Assembly: GCF_001262505.1 (NCBI RefSeq) | Contig: NZ_KQ410731.1 | Location: 218,128-282,127, forward strand | Direction: 5' to 3' | DNA from: Shinella sp. SUS2 | GTDB lineage: Bacteria > Pseudomonadota > Alphaproteobacteria > Rhizobiales > Rhizobiaceae | DNA: 64,000 nucleotides | Part shown: piece by piece, positions 52,551-61,754 of the stretch | Position numbering within the stretch: position 1 is the first letter of the stretch | How the letters are laid out: each line of letters begins with the position of its first letter | Made by a program: the position numbers and the translations under genes | The notes under the pieces: generated by a model | The model's input: only the letters and a program-made list of their open reading frames with translations | What the model was told of the DNA's origin: nothing | Database searches by the model: none

Positions 52551-53177
52551 ATGCACGACCACGATCATGACGACCATCATCACGACAACCACTTCTCGCC
52601 GATGGAAGCGCGCGTGCGTGCGCTCGAAACCATCCTGACGGAAAAGGGCCTGATCGATCCGAAGGCCATCGACGTCATCGTGGAGACCTACGAGACGAAG
52701 ATCGGTCCGCGCAACGGCGCGCGCGTCGTTGCCAAGGCCTGGGCAGAGCCGGACTTCGCCGCCTGGCTGAAGCGGGATGCGACGGCGGCGATCGCCAGCC
52801 TCGGTTATACCGGCCGGCAGGGCGAGCATATGCGGGCGGTGTTCAACGATGGCGAGACGCACAATCTCGTCGTCTGCACGCTCTGCTCCTGTTATCCCTG
52901 GTCCGTGCTCGGCCTGCCGCCGGTCTGGTACAAGGCGCCGGCCTACCGGGCGCGTGCCGTCATGGACCCGCGCGGTGTGCTGGAGGAGTTCGGCGTCACG
53001 CTGCCTGAGGACCGGAAGGTCCGCGTGTGGGATTCGACGGCGGAGCTGCGCTATCTCGTCGTGCCTGCGCGGCCGGCGGGCAGCGAGGGGCTCGACCAGG
53101 AAGCACTAGCCGACCTCGTGACGCGCGATGCGATGATCGGCACGGGGCTGGCCCTGTCCCCGGAGGGGCGGACATGA
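52551..53177 (+). CDS. nthA: Nitrile hydratase alpha subunit, cobalt type
   Basis: A 208-residue metal-binding subunit. The metal loop V-C109-T-L-C112-S-C114-YPW has Thr after the first Cys, which marks cobalt-type enzymes (iron types have CSLCSC). Cys112 and Cys114 are the residues oxidised to sulfinic/sulfenic acid in the family. The N-terminus is a His/Asp tract ([15 protein letters not shown]) that may collect metal. With the beta subunit it hydrates nitriles to amides. Stop overlaps the beta gene start (ATGA). Confidence 0.95.
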   Translation: MHDHDHDDHHHDNHFSPMEARVRALETILTEKGLIDPKAIDVIVETYETKIGPRNGARVVAKAWAEPDFAAWLKRDATAAIASLGYTGRQGEHMRAVFNDGETHNLVVCTLCSCYPWSVLGLPPVWYKAPAYRARAVMDPRGVLEEFGVTLPEDRKVRVWDSTAELRYLVVPARPAGSEGLDQEALADLVTRDAMIGTGLALSPEGRT

Positions 53178-53833
53178 ACGGGCCACACGATCTCGGCGGC
53201 CTGCACGGTTTCGGTCCCGTTGCGCCGGAGGTGAATGAGCCATACTTTCACGCAGAATGGGAAAAGCGGGCACTCGGCGTAACGCTGTCCTGCGGCGCCT
53301 TCGGTGCCTGGACCATCGACGAGAGCCGCCATGCGCGGGAAAACATCCCGCCGGCCACCTATCTTGCCGCGAGCTACTACGAGATCTGGATCCGGGCGCT
53401 GGAAACGTTGCTGCAGCGCCACGGCTTCGTCAGCGGGGCGGAGCTTGCCCAAGGGCGGATGCTGGAAAAGGGCACGCCGCCCAAGCGCGTGCTGACAGCG
53501 GAGATGGTTCCGGCCGTTCTCGCCCGGGGCGGGCCGTGCGATCGTCCACTCGACACGGCGCCGCGGTTTGCCGCCGGCGCGCATGTGCGCACTCGAAATT
53601 TCAATCCGGCGACGCATACGCGCCTGCCGCGCTATGCCCGCGGCAAGATCGGCGTGGTCGAGACCGTGCAGGGCGCTTTCGTCTTTCCGGATGACAGCGC
53701 GCATGGCAAGGGCGAGAACCCGCAATGGATCTATACCGTCGTCTTCGACGGCGCCGAGATCTGGGGCGAGGGGGCCGCACCCGGTCTCACCGTCTCGATC
53801 GACGCCTGGGAGAGCTATCTTGAGCCGGTGTGA
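53174..53833 (+). CDS. nthB: Nitrile hydratase beta subunit
   Basis: A 219-residue subunit that caps the metal site. [16 protein letters not shown] is the conserved start (family DxGG). The C-terminal SH3-like domain has [24 protein letters not shown]. Coupled to the alpha gene by 4-base overlap. The C-terminal coding region overlaps the start of the accessory gene. Confidence 0.95.
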   Translation: MNGPHDLGGLHGFGPVAPEVNEPYFHAEWEKRALGVTLSCGAFGAWTIDESRHARENIPPATYLAASYYEIWIRALETLLQRHGFVSGAELAQGRMLEKGTPPKRVLTAEMVPAVLARGGPCDRPLDTAPRFAAGAHVRTRNFNPATHTRLPRYARGKIGVVETVQGAFVFPDDSAHGKGENPQWIYTVVFDGAEIWGEGAAPGLTVSIDAWESYLEPV

Positions 53834-54182
53834 AACGCCCGCCGATTCGCCCGGCCTGCCGAAATCCCTCGAGGGCGATCCGGTCTTTGCCGAGCCCTGG
53901 CAGGCACAGGCCTTCGCCATGACGGTGCGTCTCCACGAACGAGGCGTCTTCACGTGGGGCGAATGGGCCGAAGCCCTGTCGCGTGAGGTTCACCGGTCCG
54001 GACGGGCGGTCGATGGCGCGGACTATTTCGATTGCTGGGTCGCCGCGCTTTCCACGCTGCTGGCCGCCCGGGGCGTTGCCAGCGAGGTGGAGCAGGCCGC
54101 GTTGTCCGACCGCTGGGCCCGCGCCGCCGAAGCGACGCCGCACGGCAGCCCCATCCTCCTCGAAAATGCGCCTGGCGACTAG
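53820..54182 (+). CDS. Nitrile hydratase accessory (activator) protein
   Basis: About 120 residues, resembling the P14K/NhlE-type activator that inserts cobalt by subunit exchange. LPKSLEGDPVFAEPWQAQAFAMTVRLHERGVFTWGEWAEAL is the conserved beta-subunit-like region; YFDCWVAALSTLLAARG follows. A TTG overlapping the beta gene stop by 14 bases is the likely start because the conserved part begins soon after it and no ATG is available before residue 34. The coupling ensures matched levels of subunits and activator. Confidence 0.85.
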   Translation: MSRCETPADSPGLPKSLEGDPVFAEPWQAQAFAMTVRLHERGVFTWGEWAEALSREVHRSGRAVDGADYFDCWVAALSTLLAARGVASEVEQAALSDRWARAAEATPHGSPILLENAPGD

Positions 54183-54221
54183 CCGGGCCCGCAGGACGTT
54201 TTTCCGAGGCGCAAACCCCTA

Positions 54222-54252
54222 TTGACCTCAACCGTGGTTGAGCTTCCATAAG
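54222..54252 (+). promoter_or_regulatory. SoxR/MerR-type promoter
   Basis: TTGACC and CATAAG are separated by 19 bases, the overlong spacer of MerR-activated promoters. The spacer carries a dyad ACCTCAACC-gt-GGTTGAGCT (54225-54244) that matches SoxR boxes (CCTCAA...TTGAGG) at all but one position. It drives the small monooxygenase-like gene 28 bases downstream. Confidence 0.7.
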
Positions 54253-54280
54253 GCGCTCCATTCACTCAATGGAGACCCTG

Positions 54281-54649
54281 ATGACGGACCAGCTGCTCTT
54301 TCGAAATGTGATGAGGATCAAGACCGGGCGCTTGCAACCCTTCTGCGCGGCCGTGCGTGCCGCGGTCGATTTCGTGGAGAAGAACGCGCCACAGCTGATG
54401 GTGCGGGCGTTCATCGACGAGGCGGAGATGCGGGCGGTCAGCTACCAGCTCTATCGCAATTCGGCGGATGTCCTGCATCACTGGGAAATGTCGGATGCGC
54501 ATATCCAGCGCGTTTCCGAGCACTGCACCGTGGAGCGGCTGGAAGTCTACGGCAATCCGAGCGATGAGGTGGTGCGGGGCCTTTCGCTGTTCCTGGAGGA
54601 CGGGCGCGGTGTGATCATGCCGTCTCTCACCGGATTTTCGCGCTTTTGA
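54281..54649 (+). CDS. Small ABM-superfamily-like protein (putative monooxygenase)
   Basis: A 122-residue soluble protein. The alternation of strands and helices and the pattern KTGRLQPFCAAVRAAVDFVEKNAPQLMVRAFIDEAEMRAVSYQLYRNSADVLHHWEMS, here with the SADVLHHWEMSD segment most telling, resembles YgiN-like antibiotic-biosynthesis-monooxygenase domains. Similar genes are known SoxR targets in pseudomonads (PA2274). GGAG lies upstream of the ATG; an ATG four codons earlier is less likely. Probably induced by redox-cycling compounds through the SoxR-type promoter before it. Confidence 0.6.
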   Translation: MTDQLLFRNVMRIKTGRLQPFCAAVRAAVDFVEKNAPQLMVRAFIDEAEMRAVSYQLYRNSADVLHHWEMSDAHIQRVSEHCTVERLEVYGNPSDEVVRGLSLFLEDGRGVIMPSLTGFSRF

Positions 54650-54655
54650 AAGCTC

Positions 54656-55744
54656 TCACGCCCGATCGGCGACGAAGCGGGCGAGCCAGGGGCCGAACAG
54701 GGTCACCAGGATGAGCCGGGCTGTCTGCAGCGCCATGACGAAGGCGACGTCGACATTGCTGGAGGCGGCGATGACGGCGATGGAATCAAGTCCGCCGGGG
54801 CTGGTCGAGAGATAGGCCGTCAGCGGGTCGATGCCGAGCACGAGGACCAGCAGGCCGGCAAGCAGGCCGGAAAAACTGATCAGCGCGACGATGGAGAGCA
54901 CGGTGGGCAGAAGCGCCCGGCGCGCATGCAGGAGAATGGCGCGGGTGAAGCCGAGGCCGATGTTCCAGCCGAGCAGTGTGAAGGCGATGACGAGCAGCCA
55001 TTGCGGCAGTTCGATCTTGACGGTGCCCGATGCATTGAGCACGGCGGCAAGCGCGAAGGGCACCAGGAAGGCGCCGGCCGGGATGCGCAGCTTCTGGCCG
55101 GCGAGGCCGCAGACGATGCCGATTGCCAGCATGGAGACGAGTGGCGGCAGCGGAACCGGCTCGAACCAGGCATGCGGCGGTATTGCCACCCCGTCGTGCC
55201 CGCCGAAATGGGCGACGAGCGTAGCAAGGCTGGCGACGAAGACGACGCGCAGATATTGCATGAAGGCGACAAGCCGGGCATCGGCGCCGTAGGCTTCCGC
55301 CATCATCATCATGGTCGAGGCGGCGCCGGCCGAAGACCCCCAGATCGCCGTCGTGCCGGGCAGGATGCCGGTGCGGGTGATCAGCCAGCCGCACAACGTG
55401 CTGACACTGATGACGGAGGCCACGACGAACAGCATGAGCGGCCAGTTCCGCTGGAAGGTGCCGAGGAAATCCTCGGAGACGGTGGTGGCGATCATCAGCG
55501 CCAGAACGACCTGGACGACGAAGAAGAAGATGCGCGGGAGGCGGATCGTTCCCCCGCCCAGCGCCACGGCGATGCCGGCCAGCATCGGCCCGATCAGGAG
55601 GGCGGCCGGAAAGCCGCCGAGTTCCAGCGGCACCGTTGTCACAACCGAGAGGGCGCCGACCGCGAGCCATTGCAGGGCGGCGGGCAGTTTGCCGAACCCC
55701 ATGGGCGGGACGGTGCTCTTTGCGGGAGGAGAGGCGCGGGACAA
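54656..55744 (-). CDS. AbrB-family membrane protein
   Basis: A 362-residue integral membrane protein with about nine to ten helices and two repeated halves, the AbrB duplication (first half PAALLIGPMLAGIAVALGG, second half FPAGAFLVPFAL-like and FTLLGWNIGLGFTR). Often annotated ammonia-monooxygenase-like or AbrB regulator, names without support; a transport role is more likely. The TTG start has GGAGC six bases upstream; the first ATG (residue 15) lacks a ribosome site. It lies divergent from the helicase gene. Confidence 0.85.
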   Translation of the reverse strand: MSRASPPAKSTVPPMGFGKLPAALQWLAVGALSVVTTVPLELGGFPAALLIGPMLAGIAVALGGGTIRLPRIFFFVVQVVLALMIATTVSEDFLGTFQRNWPLMLFVVASVISVSTLCGWLITRTGILPGTTAIWGSSAGAASTMMMMAEAYGADARLVAFMQYLRVVFVASLATLVAHFGGHDGVAIPPHAWFEPVPLPPLVSMLAIGIVCGLAGQKLRIPAGAFLVPFALAAVLNASGTVKIELPQWLLVIAFTLLGWNIGLGFTRAILLHARRALLPTVLSIVALISFSGLLAGLLVLVLGIDPLTAYLSTSPGGLDSIAVIAASSNVDVAFVMALQTARLILVTLFGPWLARFVADRA

Positions 55745-55891
55745 GCATTGCTCCGGAAAATTGGGCTCTCAATAGCGCGGCAGGGCGCCTGCGAACAGGG
55801 GGAAATCGCTGAAGGGGCGTTTCCTGCCGCCGTATCGTGAAACAGCCATGTCCCCCTTGCTTCGCAGCGCCGAATCCTGCCAAGTCCGGAC

Positions 55892-57019
55892 ATGGAATTT
55901 GCACCCCAACAGGATGAAGCGCTGAAGGCCGTCGCGCGATGGCTGAAGGACGGGCGCGAACCGTTGTTCCGCCTGTTCGGCTATGCCGGCACAGGCAAGA
56001 CGACGCTGGCGCGCCACTTTGCGGAAAATGTCGACGGCGAGGTGCTGTTCGCCGCCTTCACCGGAAAGGCGGCCCAGGTGCTGCGCTCCAAGGGCGCGAG
56101 CAATGCCAAGACGATCCATTCGCTGATCTACCGTCCGCGCGGCGAGGAAGAGGTATCGGACGAAGAGACGGGCAAGACCTCGATCGCGCCGATGTTCTCC
56201 ATCAACCGTCAGAGCCCGGTGGCCAAGGCCGCCCTTGTGGTTGTCGATGAATGCTCGATGGTAGACGAGGCGCTCGGCAAGGACCTGATGAGTTTCGGCA
56301 CGCCGATCCTCGTGCTCGGTGATCCCGGCCAGCTGCCGCCTGTGTCCGGCGGCGGCTACTTCACCAACCAGGAGCCGGACTACCTTTTGACGGATATCCA
56401 CCGGCAAGCGCGCGACAATCCGATCATCCAGCTCGCCATGCAGGTGCGCGAGGGCCGGGAGATCGACTTTGGCGACTATGGTGCTGCGCGCGTCATCGGC
56501 CGCAACGAGGTGGACCAATCGCTCGTGCTCGATGCCGATCAGGTGCTCGTCGGCACGAACCGCACGCGGCGGCGCTACAATCAGCGCCTGCGTGAACTGA
56601 AGGGGTTCACCACCGACTATCCGCAATCGGGCGACAAGCTGGTCTGCCTGCGCAATGACCCGGCCAAGGGCCTGCTCAACGGCTCGCTCTGGCAGGTGAT
56701 GAGTTCGTCCAAGGAGACGGTGAAGCCCGGCATCAACCTGATGATCCGGCCGGAAGACGACGACATGGATCGCGGCGCGGCCAAGATCAAACTTTTGAAG
56801 GCTGCCTTCGAGAATCTCGACGAGGAGATTCCGTGGTCGACCCGCAAGCGCTATGACGAATTCGATTTCGGTTATGCGCTGACCGTGCACAAGGCGCAGG
56901 GCTCGCAGTGGAACAATGTCGTGCTGTTCGATGAAAGTTACGCTTTCCGCGACACGCGCGAACGCTGGCTCTACACTGCCATTACGCGCGCCGCGGAAAC
57001 GCTTACCATCGTGCGATAG
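55892..57019 (+). CDS. RecD-like superfamily 1B DNA helicase
   Basis: A 375-residue 5'-3' helicase core without the N-terminal extension of RecD2 or the RecB/RecC partners. P-loop GYAGTGKTT (30-38), Walker B VVVDECSMVDE, motif III LVLGDPGQLPPV, and C-terminal UvrD_C_2 FGYALTVHKAQGSQW then RWLYTAITRAAETL are complete. Resembles Dda/PIF1-type helicases found in many rhizobia. Likely role in replication restart or repair. Standalone gene. Confidence 0.9.
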   Translation: MEFAPQQDEALKAVARWLKDGREPLFRLFGYAGTGKTTLARHFAENVDGEVLFAAFTGKAAQVLRSKGASNAKTIHSLIYRPRGEEEVSDEETGKTSIAPMFSINRQSPVAKAALVVVDECSMVDEALGKDLMSFGTPILVLGDPGQLPPVSGGGYFTNQEPDYLLTDIHRQARDNPIIQLAMQVREGREIDFGDYGAARVIGRNEVDQSLVLDADQVLVGTNRTRRRYNQRLRELKGFTTDYPQSGDKLVCLRNDPAKGLLNGSLWQVMSSSKETVKPGINLMIRPEDDDMDRGAAKIKLLKAAFENLDEEIPWSTRKRYDEFDFGYALTVHKAQGSQWNNVVLFDESYAFRDTRERWLYTAITRAAETLTIVR

Positions 57020-57098
57020 ATAGGACCCGCACGGCGGACCGCTCTTCAGGAAGCGGATGGAAGGGGCCGGTCATTATGTCCGGCCCGTCTCATCGATC

Positions 57099-57779
57099 TC
57101 AGTGACCGACGATGCCGAGCATGACCGCCTTGGCGACGGCCTGGAAACGGTTGTTGCTGTCGAACTTCGTGATGATGTTCTTTTCCATCACCTGCACTTC
57201 GCCGGGCTCGATTTCGAGAGCGCGGGCGATGCGGCTCGTCGGATAACCTTCCGCCATCAGGGCGAGGCAGCGATGCTCGGCGGGTGTCAGATGGGCGCTG
57301 GGCGTGTTGTCGTTCGTCTCCGGCTCGTGGGAGGAGCTGAAGTCGAGCAGTTCGTTGATCTGCTGCATCTGCCGGCGGATCGTCGATTGCTGCGCCACCA
57401 GCTCGCGCTTGCGCGCGGTCATGGCGTTGCGGAAGATGCCATCGGCTTCTTCCTGGTTTTCGGCAGCGGAAAGGCGCTCCAGCAGCTCCTGGATCACTGC
57501 GACGGGCATACCCGTCTCGCGGCAGGTGTTGACCACCGCCATCTGCTGGATTTCATCCGGGCCGTAGACCCGCATGGGGCCGACGCGGGCCGCGGTCAAA
57601 AGGCCCTTCTCCTCGTAGAAATGCAACGTGCGGTGGGTCACGCCGAAGGCGTTGGCCATGTCCGCTATCGCAAGGCGCCCGTCGGGCAGGTTCTCCGGCA
57701 AGGGCGCGACCGGCAGAAAACGGATGGATCTGCGCGCGCCCTGCCGGCTGTCGGCTTTCTTAGACTCGTTGGTCATCAT
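57099..57779 (-). CDS. MerR-type regulator with C-terminal LuxR-like HTH
   Basis: A 226-residue protein with two DNA-binding domains. Residues 36-105 are a MerR winged helix (IADMANAFGVTHRTLHFYEEKGLL then MRVYGPDEIQQM), followed by a helical linker, and 163-226 matches a GerE/LuxR HTH (LTPAEHRCLALMAEGYPTSRIARALEIEPGEVQVMEKNIITKF). The combination is unusual. No Cys cluster for metal is present. The region upstream has tandem palindromes that could be its operators. Start codon is one of two ATGs with weak ribosome site. Confidence 0.8.
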   Translation of the reverse strand: MMTNESKKADSRQGARRSIRFLPVAPLPENLPDGRLAIADMANAFGVTHRTLHFYEEKGLLTAARVGPMRVYGPDEIQQMAVVNTCRETGMPVAVIQELLERLSAAENQEEADGIFRNAMTARKRELVAQQSTIRRQMQQINELLDFSSSHEPETNDNTPSAHLTPAEHRCLALMAEGYPTSRIARALEIEPGEVQVMEKNIITKFDSNNRFQAVAKAVMLGIVGH

Positions 57780-57938
57780 GAAAGCAGCTCGCAAACAAGT
57801 AGATTGGTCATGTGCTTAACCCCCGGTCGCCGGCCCGTGACCAGCTTCACTGTGAAGGCTGGGTGACAAGCCGGCGGACTATGCCCTTCATCGTTTCGCC
57901 GACTGTGCATGCCGATGAAACTGTATACGATCGTGCAA

Positions 57939-57985
57939 GGATTCTGAATCCCATATGCGACTCAATTGTGCAGGATTCTGAATCC
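57939..57985. promoter_or_regulatory. Tandem palindromes upstream of the MerR-LuxR hybrid gene
   Basis: GGATTCTGAATCC, a 13-base palindrome, occurs at 57939-57951 and 57973-57985, each preceded by GTGCA. The repeat distance is 34 bases, near three helical turns. They lie in the 325-base gap between the regulator (start 57779, minus) and the end of the next gene; nothing else is seen in the gap. Likely autoregulatory sites. Confidence 0.6.
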
Positions 57986-58104
57986 GAGCGGCACACATTA
58001 CCAATCCGCCCTGCATCGTAAAATAAACCCCCGGGGGGCATGTGCCTATCGTTATATCTAGGGATGTATTTTCTGGTGACGCCTCTCGGTTGGGTGCGGC
58101 AGAT

Positions 58105-59202
58105 TCAACGCGTCAAGGTGGTGAAGGGGCTTTGCGTCGGCGACACGCCGGCAAGCGCCGCAGGCAGCAGATTGCAGGCGGCGGGCTCATCGGCAACGGG
58201 TGTTCCGCGCGGCGGGTCCTGTTCCACCTTCGCGAGACATTCCATGAGGTTGCTGGCCACGCCGATGCGCATGGCGTGGCGATAGAGCGGTCCGGCGGCC
58301 GTAAGGGTGCGGGCGGTGAAAGTGACCGCTTCATAGGCGATGCCGCCCTCGCTGCGCAGCTGTTCGCGCGAGAAGTGGCGTGTGAAGACCGTGGTGCCTG
58401 ACGGTTCGTGGATCAACCGGGCATAGATGCCTTGGCCGTTCGGCCGGTTCTCGATGCGGATGGCATAGGACAGCGCGTGCGGTTCTTCCTCCTTGTGCGA
58501 ACCGACGAGATGCACGGTTCTGTGGTAGCCGGCCGCTCCGGCAATGGCGCGGGCCAGCGCATTGCACTCGCCGCCCGATGGCCAGCATTGCAGGATGTCG
58601 AGGCTCGGCAGCGCCTGGACGCGTCCTGCAAGCTTGTTCTGCACCGACAGCATAAGCTGCGCCTTGGCGATCGCCACACTGGACGTGTCCGGATAGATCG
58701 ATGGCGCCAGGAAAAAGAGCGGTAGCAGCGAGAGCAGGGCGAGCGGCGAGGAGATCGGCGCGGGAAGCCAGGAACGACGGGTGTCCGGCGTGTGCCGGGG
58801 TGTCCGCGTGACGGAGGGCAGCAGGTTCCGGGCTTCGTCCGCGGCCTCCGGCTTGTCGACGGCGGCGCTGTATTCCGGGACGTAGCTGCCGAGGGGAACG
58901 CGGATGCGCAGGCGGTCTCCAGCGCCCTCCGTTTCGTAATACTGCTCCAGCAGTTTTCGCAGCTTGCCGGCCTGGACGCGTACGAGCGGATCGTTGCCGG
59001 CGTCGAAACCCGGCGGCCGTCCAAAAACGTCGATGCCGATGCTGTAGCCCTTCAGCTGGGCTGCTTTGCCGGAGAGTTCGTTCTCGACGATATAGGAAAG
59101 AAACGAGCGCAGCCGCTCGGACCGGGAGAATGCTTCGCTCGCGATGATGGCATCCAGCGCGCGCCGCACACGCTCGCACGCCGGCCTGTCGGTCCTGCTC
59201 AT
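58105..59202 (-). CDS. Winged-helix-like N-terminal domain protein with membrane anchor, unknown function
   Basis: A 365-residue protein. Residues 10-112 match an N-terminal domain found in some rhizobial adenylate-cyclase-like and TPR regulators (RLRSFLSYIVENELSGKAAQLKGYSIGIDVFGRPPGF then DPLVRVQAGKLRKLLEQYY and IRVPLGSYVPEY), probably a winged helix. One membrane helix follows at about 149-168 and a periplasmic domain of about 195 residues with several cysteines. The layout resembles ToxR/CadC-type membrane-bound regulators. No enzyme domain is seen. An upstream in-frame start is possible. Confidence 0.7.
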   Translation of the reverse strand: MSRTDRPACERVRRALDAIIASEAFSRSERLRSFLSYIVENELSGKAAQLKGYSIGIDVFGRPPGFDAGNDPLVRVQAGKLRKLLEQYYETEGAGDRLRIRVPLGSYVPEYSAAVDKPEAADEARNLLPSVTRTPRHTPDTRRSWLPAPISSPLALLSLLPLFFLAPSIYPDTSSVAIAKAQLMLSVQNKLAGRVQALPSLDILQCWPSGGECNALARAIAGAAGYHRTVHLVGSHKEEEPHALSYAIRIENRPNGQGIYARLIHEPSGTTVFTRHFSREQLRSEGGIAYEAVTFTARTLTAAGPLYRHAMRIGVASNLMECLAKVEQDPPRGTPVADEPAACNLLPAALAGVSPTQSPFTTLTR

Positions 59203-59451
59203 GGTGTCGCCACAGAGGAGACCATCGCTGCTGCCCGATTTCCTTTCCGTTCCCCAAGACGGGACGCCGCACACGGCATCCCCCAAAAATCACGGGGATT
59301 CTAGCGGTGATTCTTGCGCAACGGCAAGGGGGGCATGCACAGGCCCCCGCCACAAAGCCGCAAGGCTGCGGTGCGCCGGGCCTTCGAGGCGATTGCCCTT
59401 GTGGAAACAACAGGCTAGACCTTGTGCCCAGCAAGAGGAGTTTGTGTCGCC

Positions 59452-60204
59452 ATGCCTGCGAAACTGTCGGTCAATCTCAACGCCATTGCCATGCTGCGCA
59501 ACCGTCGGGACCTACCCTGGCCGAGCGTCACCGGCCTTGGCCGGATCGCCCTTCAGGCAGGCGCAAGCGGCCTCACCGTGCACCCCCGGCCAGACCAGCG
59601 CCATATCCGCTTTTCCGATCTGGCGCCGATCCGAAGCCTCATCGACACCGAGTTTTCCGGTGCCGAGTTCAACATCGAGGGGTTTCCGGAAGAGAGTTTC
59701 ATGCAGCTCGTCGAGGAGCACCGCCCCGAGCAGGTGACGCTCGTGCCGGATGATCCCTCCCAGGCGACCTCCGATCATGGCTGGGATTTCCGCAAGAATC
59801 ATAATCTTCTGGGCAACATCGTCGGCCGGCTGAAGAAGCTCGGCCTGCGTGTCTCCGTCTTTGCCGACGGCGATCCGGACCGCGAGGCGCTGACCATCGC
59901 GAAGGAGGTCGGTGCGGATCGGATCGAGCTCTATACCGGCCCCTATGGCGGCTGCTACGACAACCCGGCCGAGGCAGTGCGGATTGCCGAACTGCTCGGA
60001 GAGACGGCGGATATCGCCTTCGAGCTCGGCCTCGACGTCAATGCCGGCCATGACCTGACCGTTGCCAACCTGCCGGCGCTCGTTGCGCGCATCCCGCGCC
60101 TTGCCGAAGTGTCGATCGGCCACGGCCTGACCGCGGATGCGCTGGAATACGGCATGGCGGAAACCGTCCGGCGCTTCTGCCGCGCCTGCGGCCAGGACGT
60201 CTGA
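59452..60204 (+). CDS. pdxJ: Pyridoxine 5'-phosphate synthase
   Basis: A 250-residue TIM-barrel enzyme that joins aminoacetone phosphate and deoxyxylulose phosphate in vitamin B6 synthesis. [15 protein letters not shown] is the conserved start; [40 protein letters not shown], and [11 protein letters not shown] are active-site segments. AGAGGAG lies upstream of the ATG. The ring-closure His/Glu set looks intact. Standalone. Confidence 0.97.
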   Translation: MPAKLSVNLNAIAMLRNRRDLPWPSVTGLGRIALQAGASGLTVHPRPDQRHIRFSDLAPIRSLIDTEFSGAEFNIEGFPEESFMQLVEEHRPEQVTLVPDDPSQATSDHGWDFRKNHNLLGNIVGRLKKLGLRVSVFADGDPDREALTIAKEVGADRIELYTGPYGGCYDNPAEAVRIAELLGETADIAFELGLDVNAGHDLTVANLPALVARIPRLAEVSIGHGLTADALEYGMAETVRRFCRACGQDV

Positions 60205-60247
60205 CAATCCGTGCGGCGCCCGTTCGAGCGCCGCACATATAGCCGCA

Positions 60248-61135
60248 TCAACCGAGAAATGCAGCCTTGCTCGCGGCGACGAAGTCCTCGAAGGACGTCA
60301 GTGTGCGGCCGGAAAGCGCTTGTGCGTCTTCCGTCACCATGGCGATCTTGCCTTCACGCGTGTTGGCGTCGAAGGAGACGATGGTCGGCACGAAGCCTTC
60401 CGGCAGGCCGGCTGCCTTCAGACCCTCGGCGAGCTGGGCATCCGTGACGTGCACGACGGCAAGCGGCTTGCCCGTCGCCGCGGAAACGAGAGAGGCGATC
60501 TCCTCGGCCGTGTGCGTCTTCGTGCCGGTCAGGGTATAGGTGCGGCTCTCGCTGCCGGCCTTCAGCACGGCGCCGGCAAGGGCGGCGGCAGTATCGGCGC
60601 GGGTGATGTGGGCGATCCTGCCTGCGCCGGTCGAGGTGTACCAGGCGCCTGTCTGCAGCGCATGCGGCAGCGACATGAAGAGGTTTTCCGCATACCAGCC
60701 GTCGCGCAGGATCGTGTAGGGGATGCCGGTCGCCTTGATGGCCTCCTCGCTGCCGAGATGGTCGGGGGCGAAGGTGACGAGCGAATCGTCCGGCTGCGGC
60801 ATCGACGTATAGAGGATGTGCTTCGCGCCGGCTTTCGCTGCGGCGGCGACAGCCGCCTTGTGCTGGGCGAGGCGCTTGCCGGGCGTGTCGAGCGCGTCGG
60901 TGGAGATGATGAGCACCTTGCCGGCGCCGGCGAAGGCCGCGTCGAGCGAGGCGGGATCGTCGAAATCGGCGGCGCGCACGGTGATGCCCTTGTCGGCATA
61001 GGAGGCGAGCTTCGCAACGTCGCGGGTCGTGGCGATGATGTTGGCGGGCGCAAGCTTGCCGGAGGCGAGAAGCGTGTCGATGACGAGGCGGCCGAGCTGG
61101 CCGGAAGCGCCGGTAACGAGAACTGTGTCGGTCAT
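60248..61135 (-). CDS. NAD(P)H-dependent quinone oxidoreductase, QorB/YtfG-like
   Basis: A 295-residue atypical SDR (NmrA-like). Rossmann motif VTGASGQLGR is at residues 7-16; the substrate half includes LRDGWYAENLF and LTGTKTHTAEEIA. Same length and pattern as E. coli QorB (YtfG), which reduces quinones with NADPH. Divergent from a HxlR regulator (QorR/YtfH-like), the same pair as in E. coli. Role in electrophile/quinone stress. Confidence 0.88.
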   Translation of the reverse strand: MTDTVLVTGASGQLGRLVIDTLLASGKLAPANIIATTRDVAKLASYADKGITVRAADFDDPASLDAAFAGAGKVLIISTDALDTPGKRLAQHKAAVAAAAKAGAKHILYTSMPQPDDSLVTFAPDHLGSEEAIKATGIPYTILRDGWYAENLFMSLPHALQTGAWYTSTGAGRIAHITRADTAAALAGAVLKAGSESRTYTLTGTKTHTAEEIASLVSAATGKPLAVVHVTDAQLAEGLKAAGLPEGFVPTIVSFDANTREGKIAMVTEDAQALSGRTLTSFEDFVAASKAAFLG

Positions 61136-61303
61136 GTCTTTGCCTTTCTGGGGCCTTGCGGCCGGTCCTGCAGGCGTGGCGGGGAGACGCCCGGGACCTG
61201 CTGCGTGTTGCTCTCTTATTGAGACTTGCTCTTATCTGGTAATCTGTTAGGAGCTGTAAAGAAGGCAGTTTTTTATGCGGTGGTTACCTGAAGGGAACCG
61301 GCT

Positions 61304-61711
61304 ATGAACAAGATCGTTGATCGCGCAGAGGGCGAGCGCGTGTTTCTGGTCGATGGTGTTGCAATGTCGATGGACGATTGTCCGGTACGCGACGTGCTGG
61401 ACAGTGTCGGGGGCAAGTGGACGTCGCTGATGGTTCTCGGCCTTGCCGACGGGCCGCGCCGCTTTTCGCAGCTGCGCCGCCTCATTCCCGATATTTCGCA
61501 GCGCATGCTGACCCAGACGCTGCGCGATCTGCAGCGCGACGGTTATCTCACCCGCACCGTCTATCCCACCCAGCCGCCGAGCGTCGAATATTGCCTGACG
61601 CCGCTCGGCCATTCCTTCCTTGCGCTTCTGCGCTCCCTCGTGCAGTGGTCTACCGAGAACCACGCCGCGATCCGGACCGCCCGACAGGCCTACGACGCGG
61701 CTCAGGACTGA
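61304..61711 (+). CDS. HxlR-family transcriptional regulator, QorR/YtfH-like
   Basis: A 135-residue winged-helix dimer. [48 protein letters not shown] is typical HxlR. The Cys at residue 26 matches the redox-sensing Cys of QorR/HypR proteins. Divergent from the QorB-like gene; the 168-base space between them presumably holds its operator. Oxidation of Cys26 would release repression (inference from the family). Confidence 0.9.
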   Translation: MNKIVDRAEGERVFLVDGVAMSMDDCPVRDVLDSVGGKWTSLMVLGLADGPRRFSQLRRLIPDISQRMLTQTLRDLQRDGYLTRTVYPTQPPSVEYCLTPLGHSFLALLRSLVQWSTENHAAIRTARQAYDAAQD

Positions 61712-61754
61712 CGCTTCGGCCGCTGCGCCGGACGCTGCATGCGGGAAAAGGGCC

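Noticed and set aside
54656..55744. Ammonia monooxygenase or AbrB transition-state regulator
   Set aside because: These names are attached to the family by mistake; the protein is an integral membrane protein without a copper site or DNA-binding domain.
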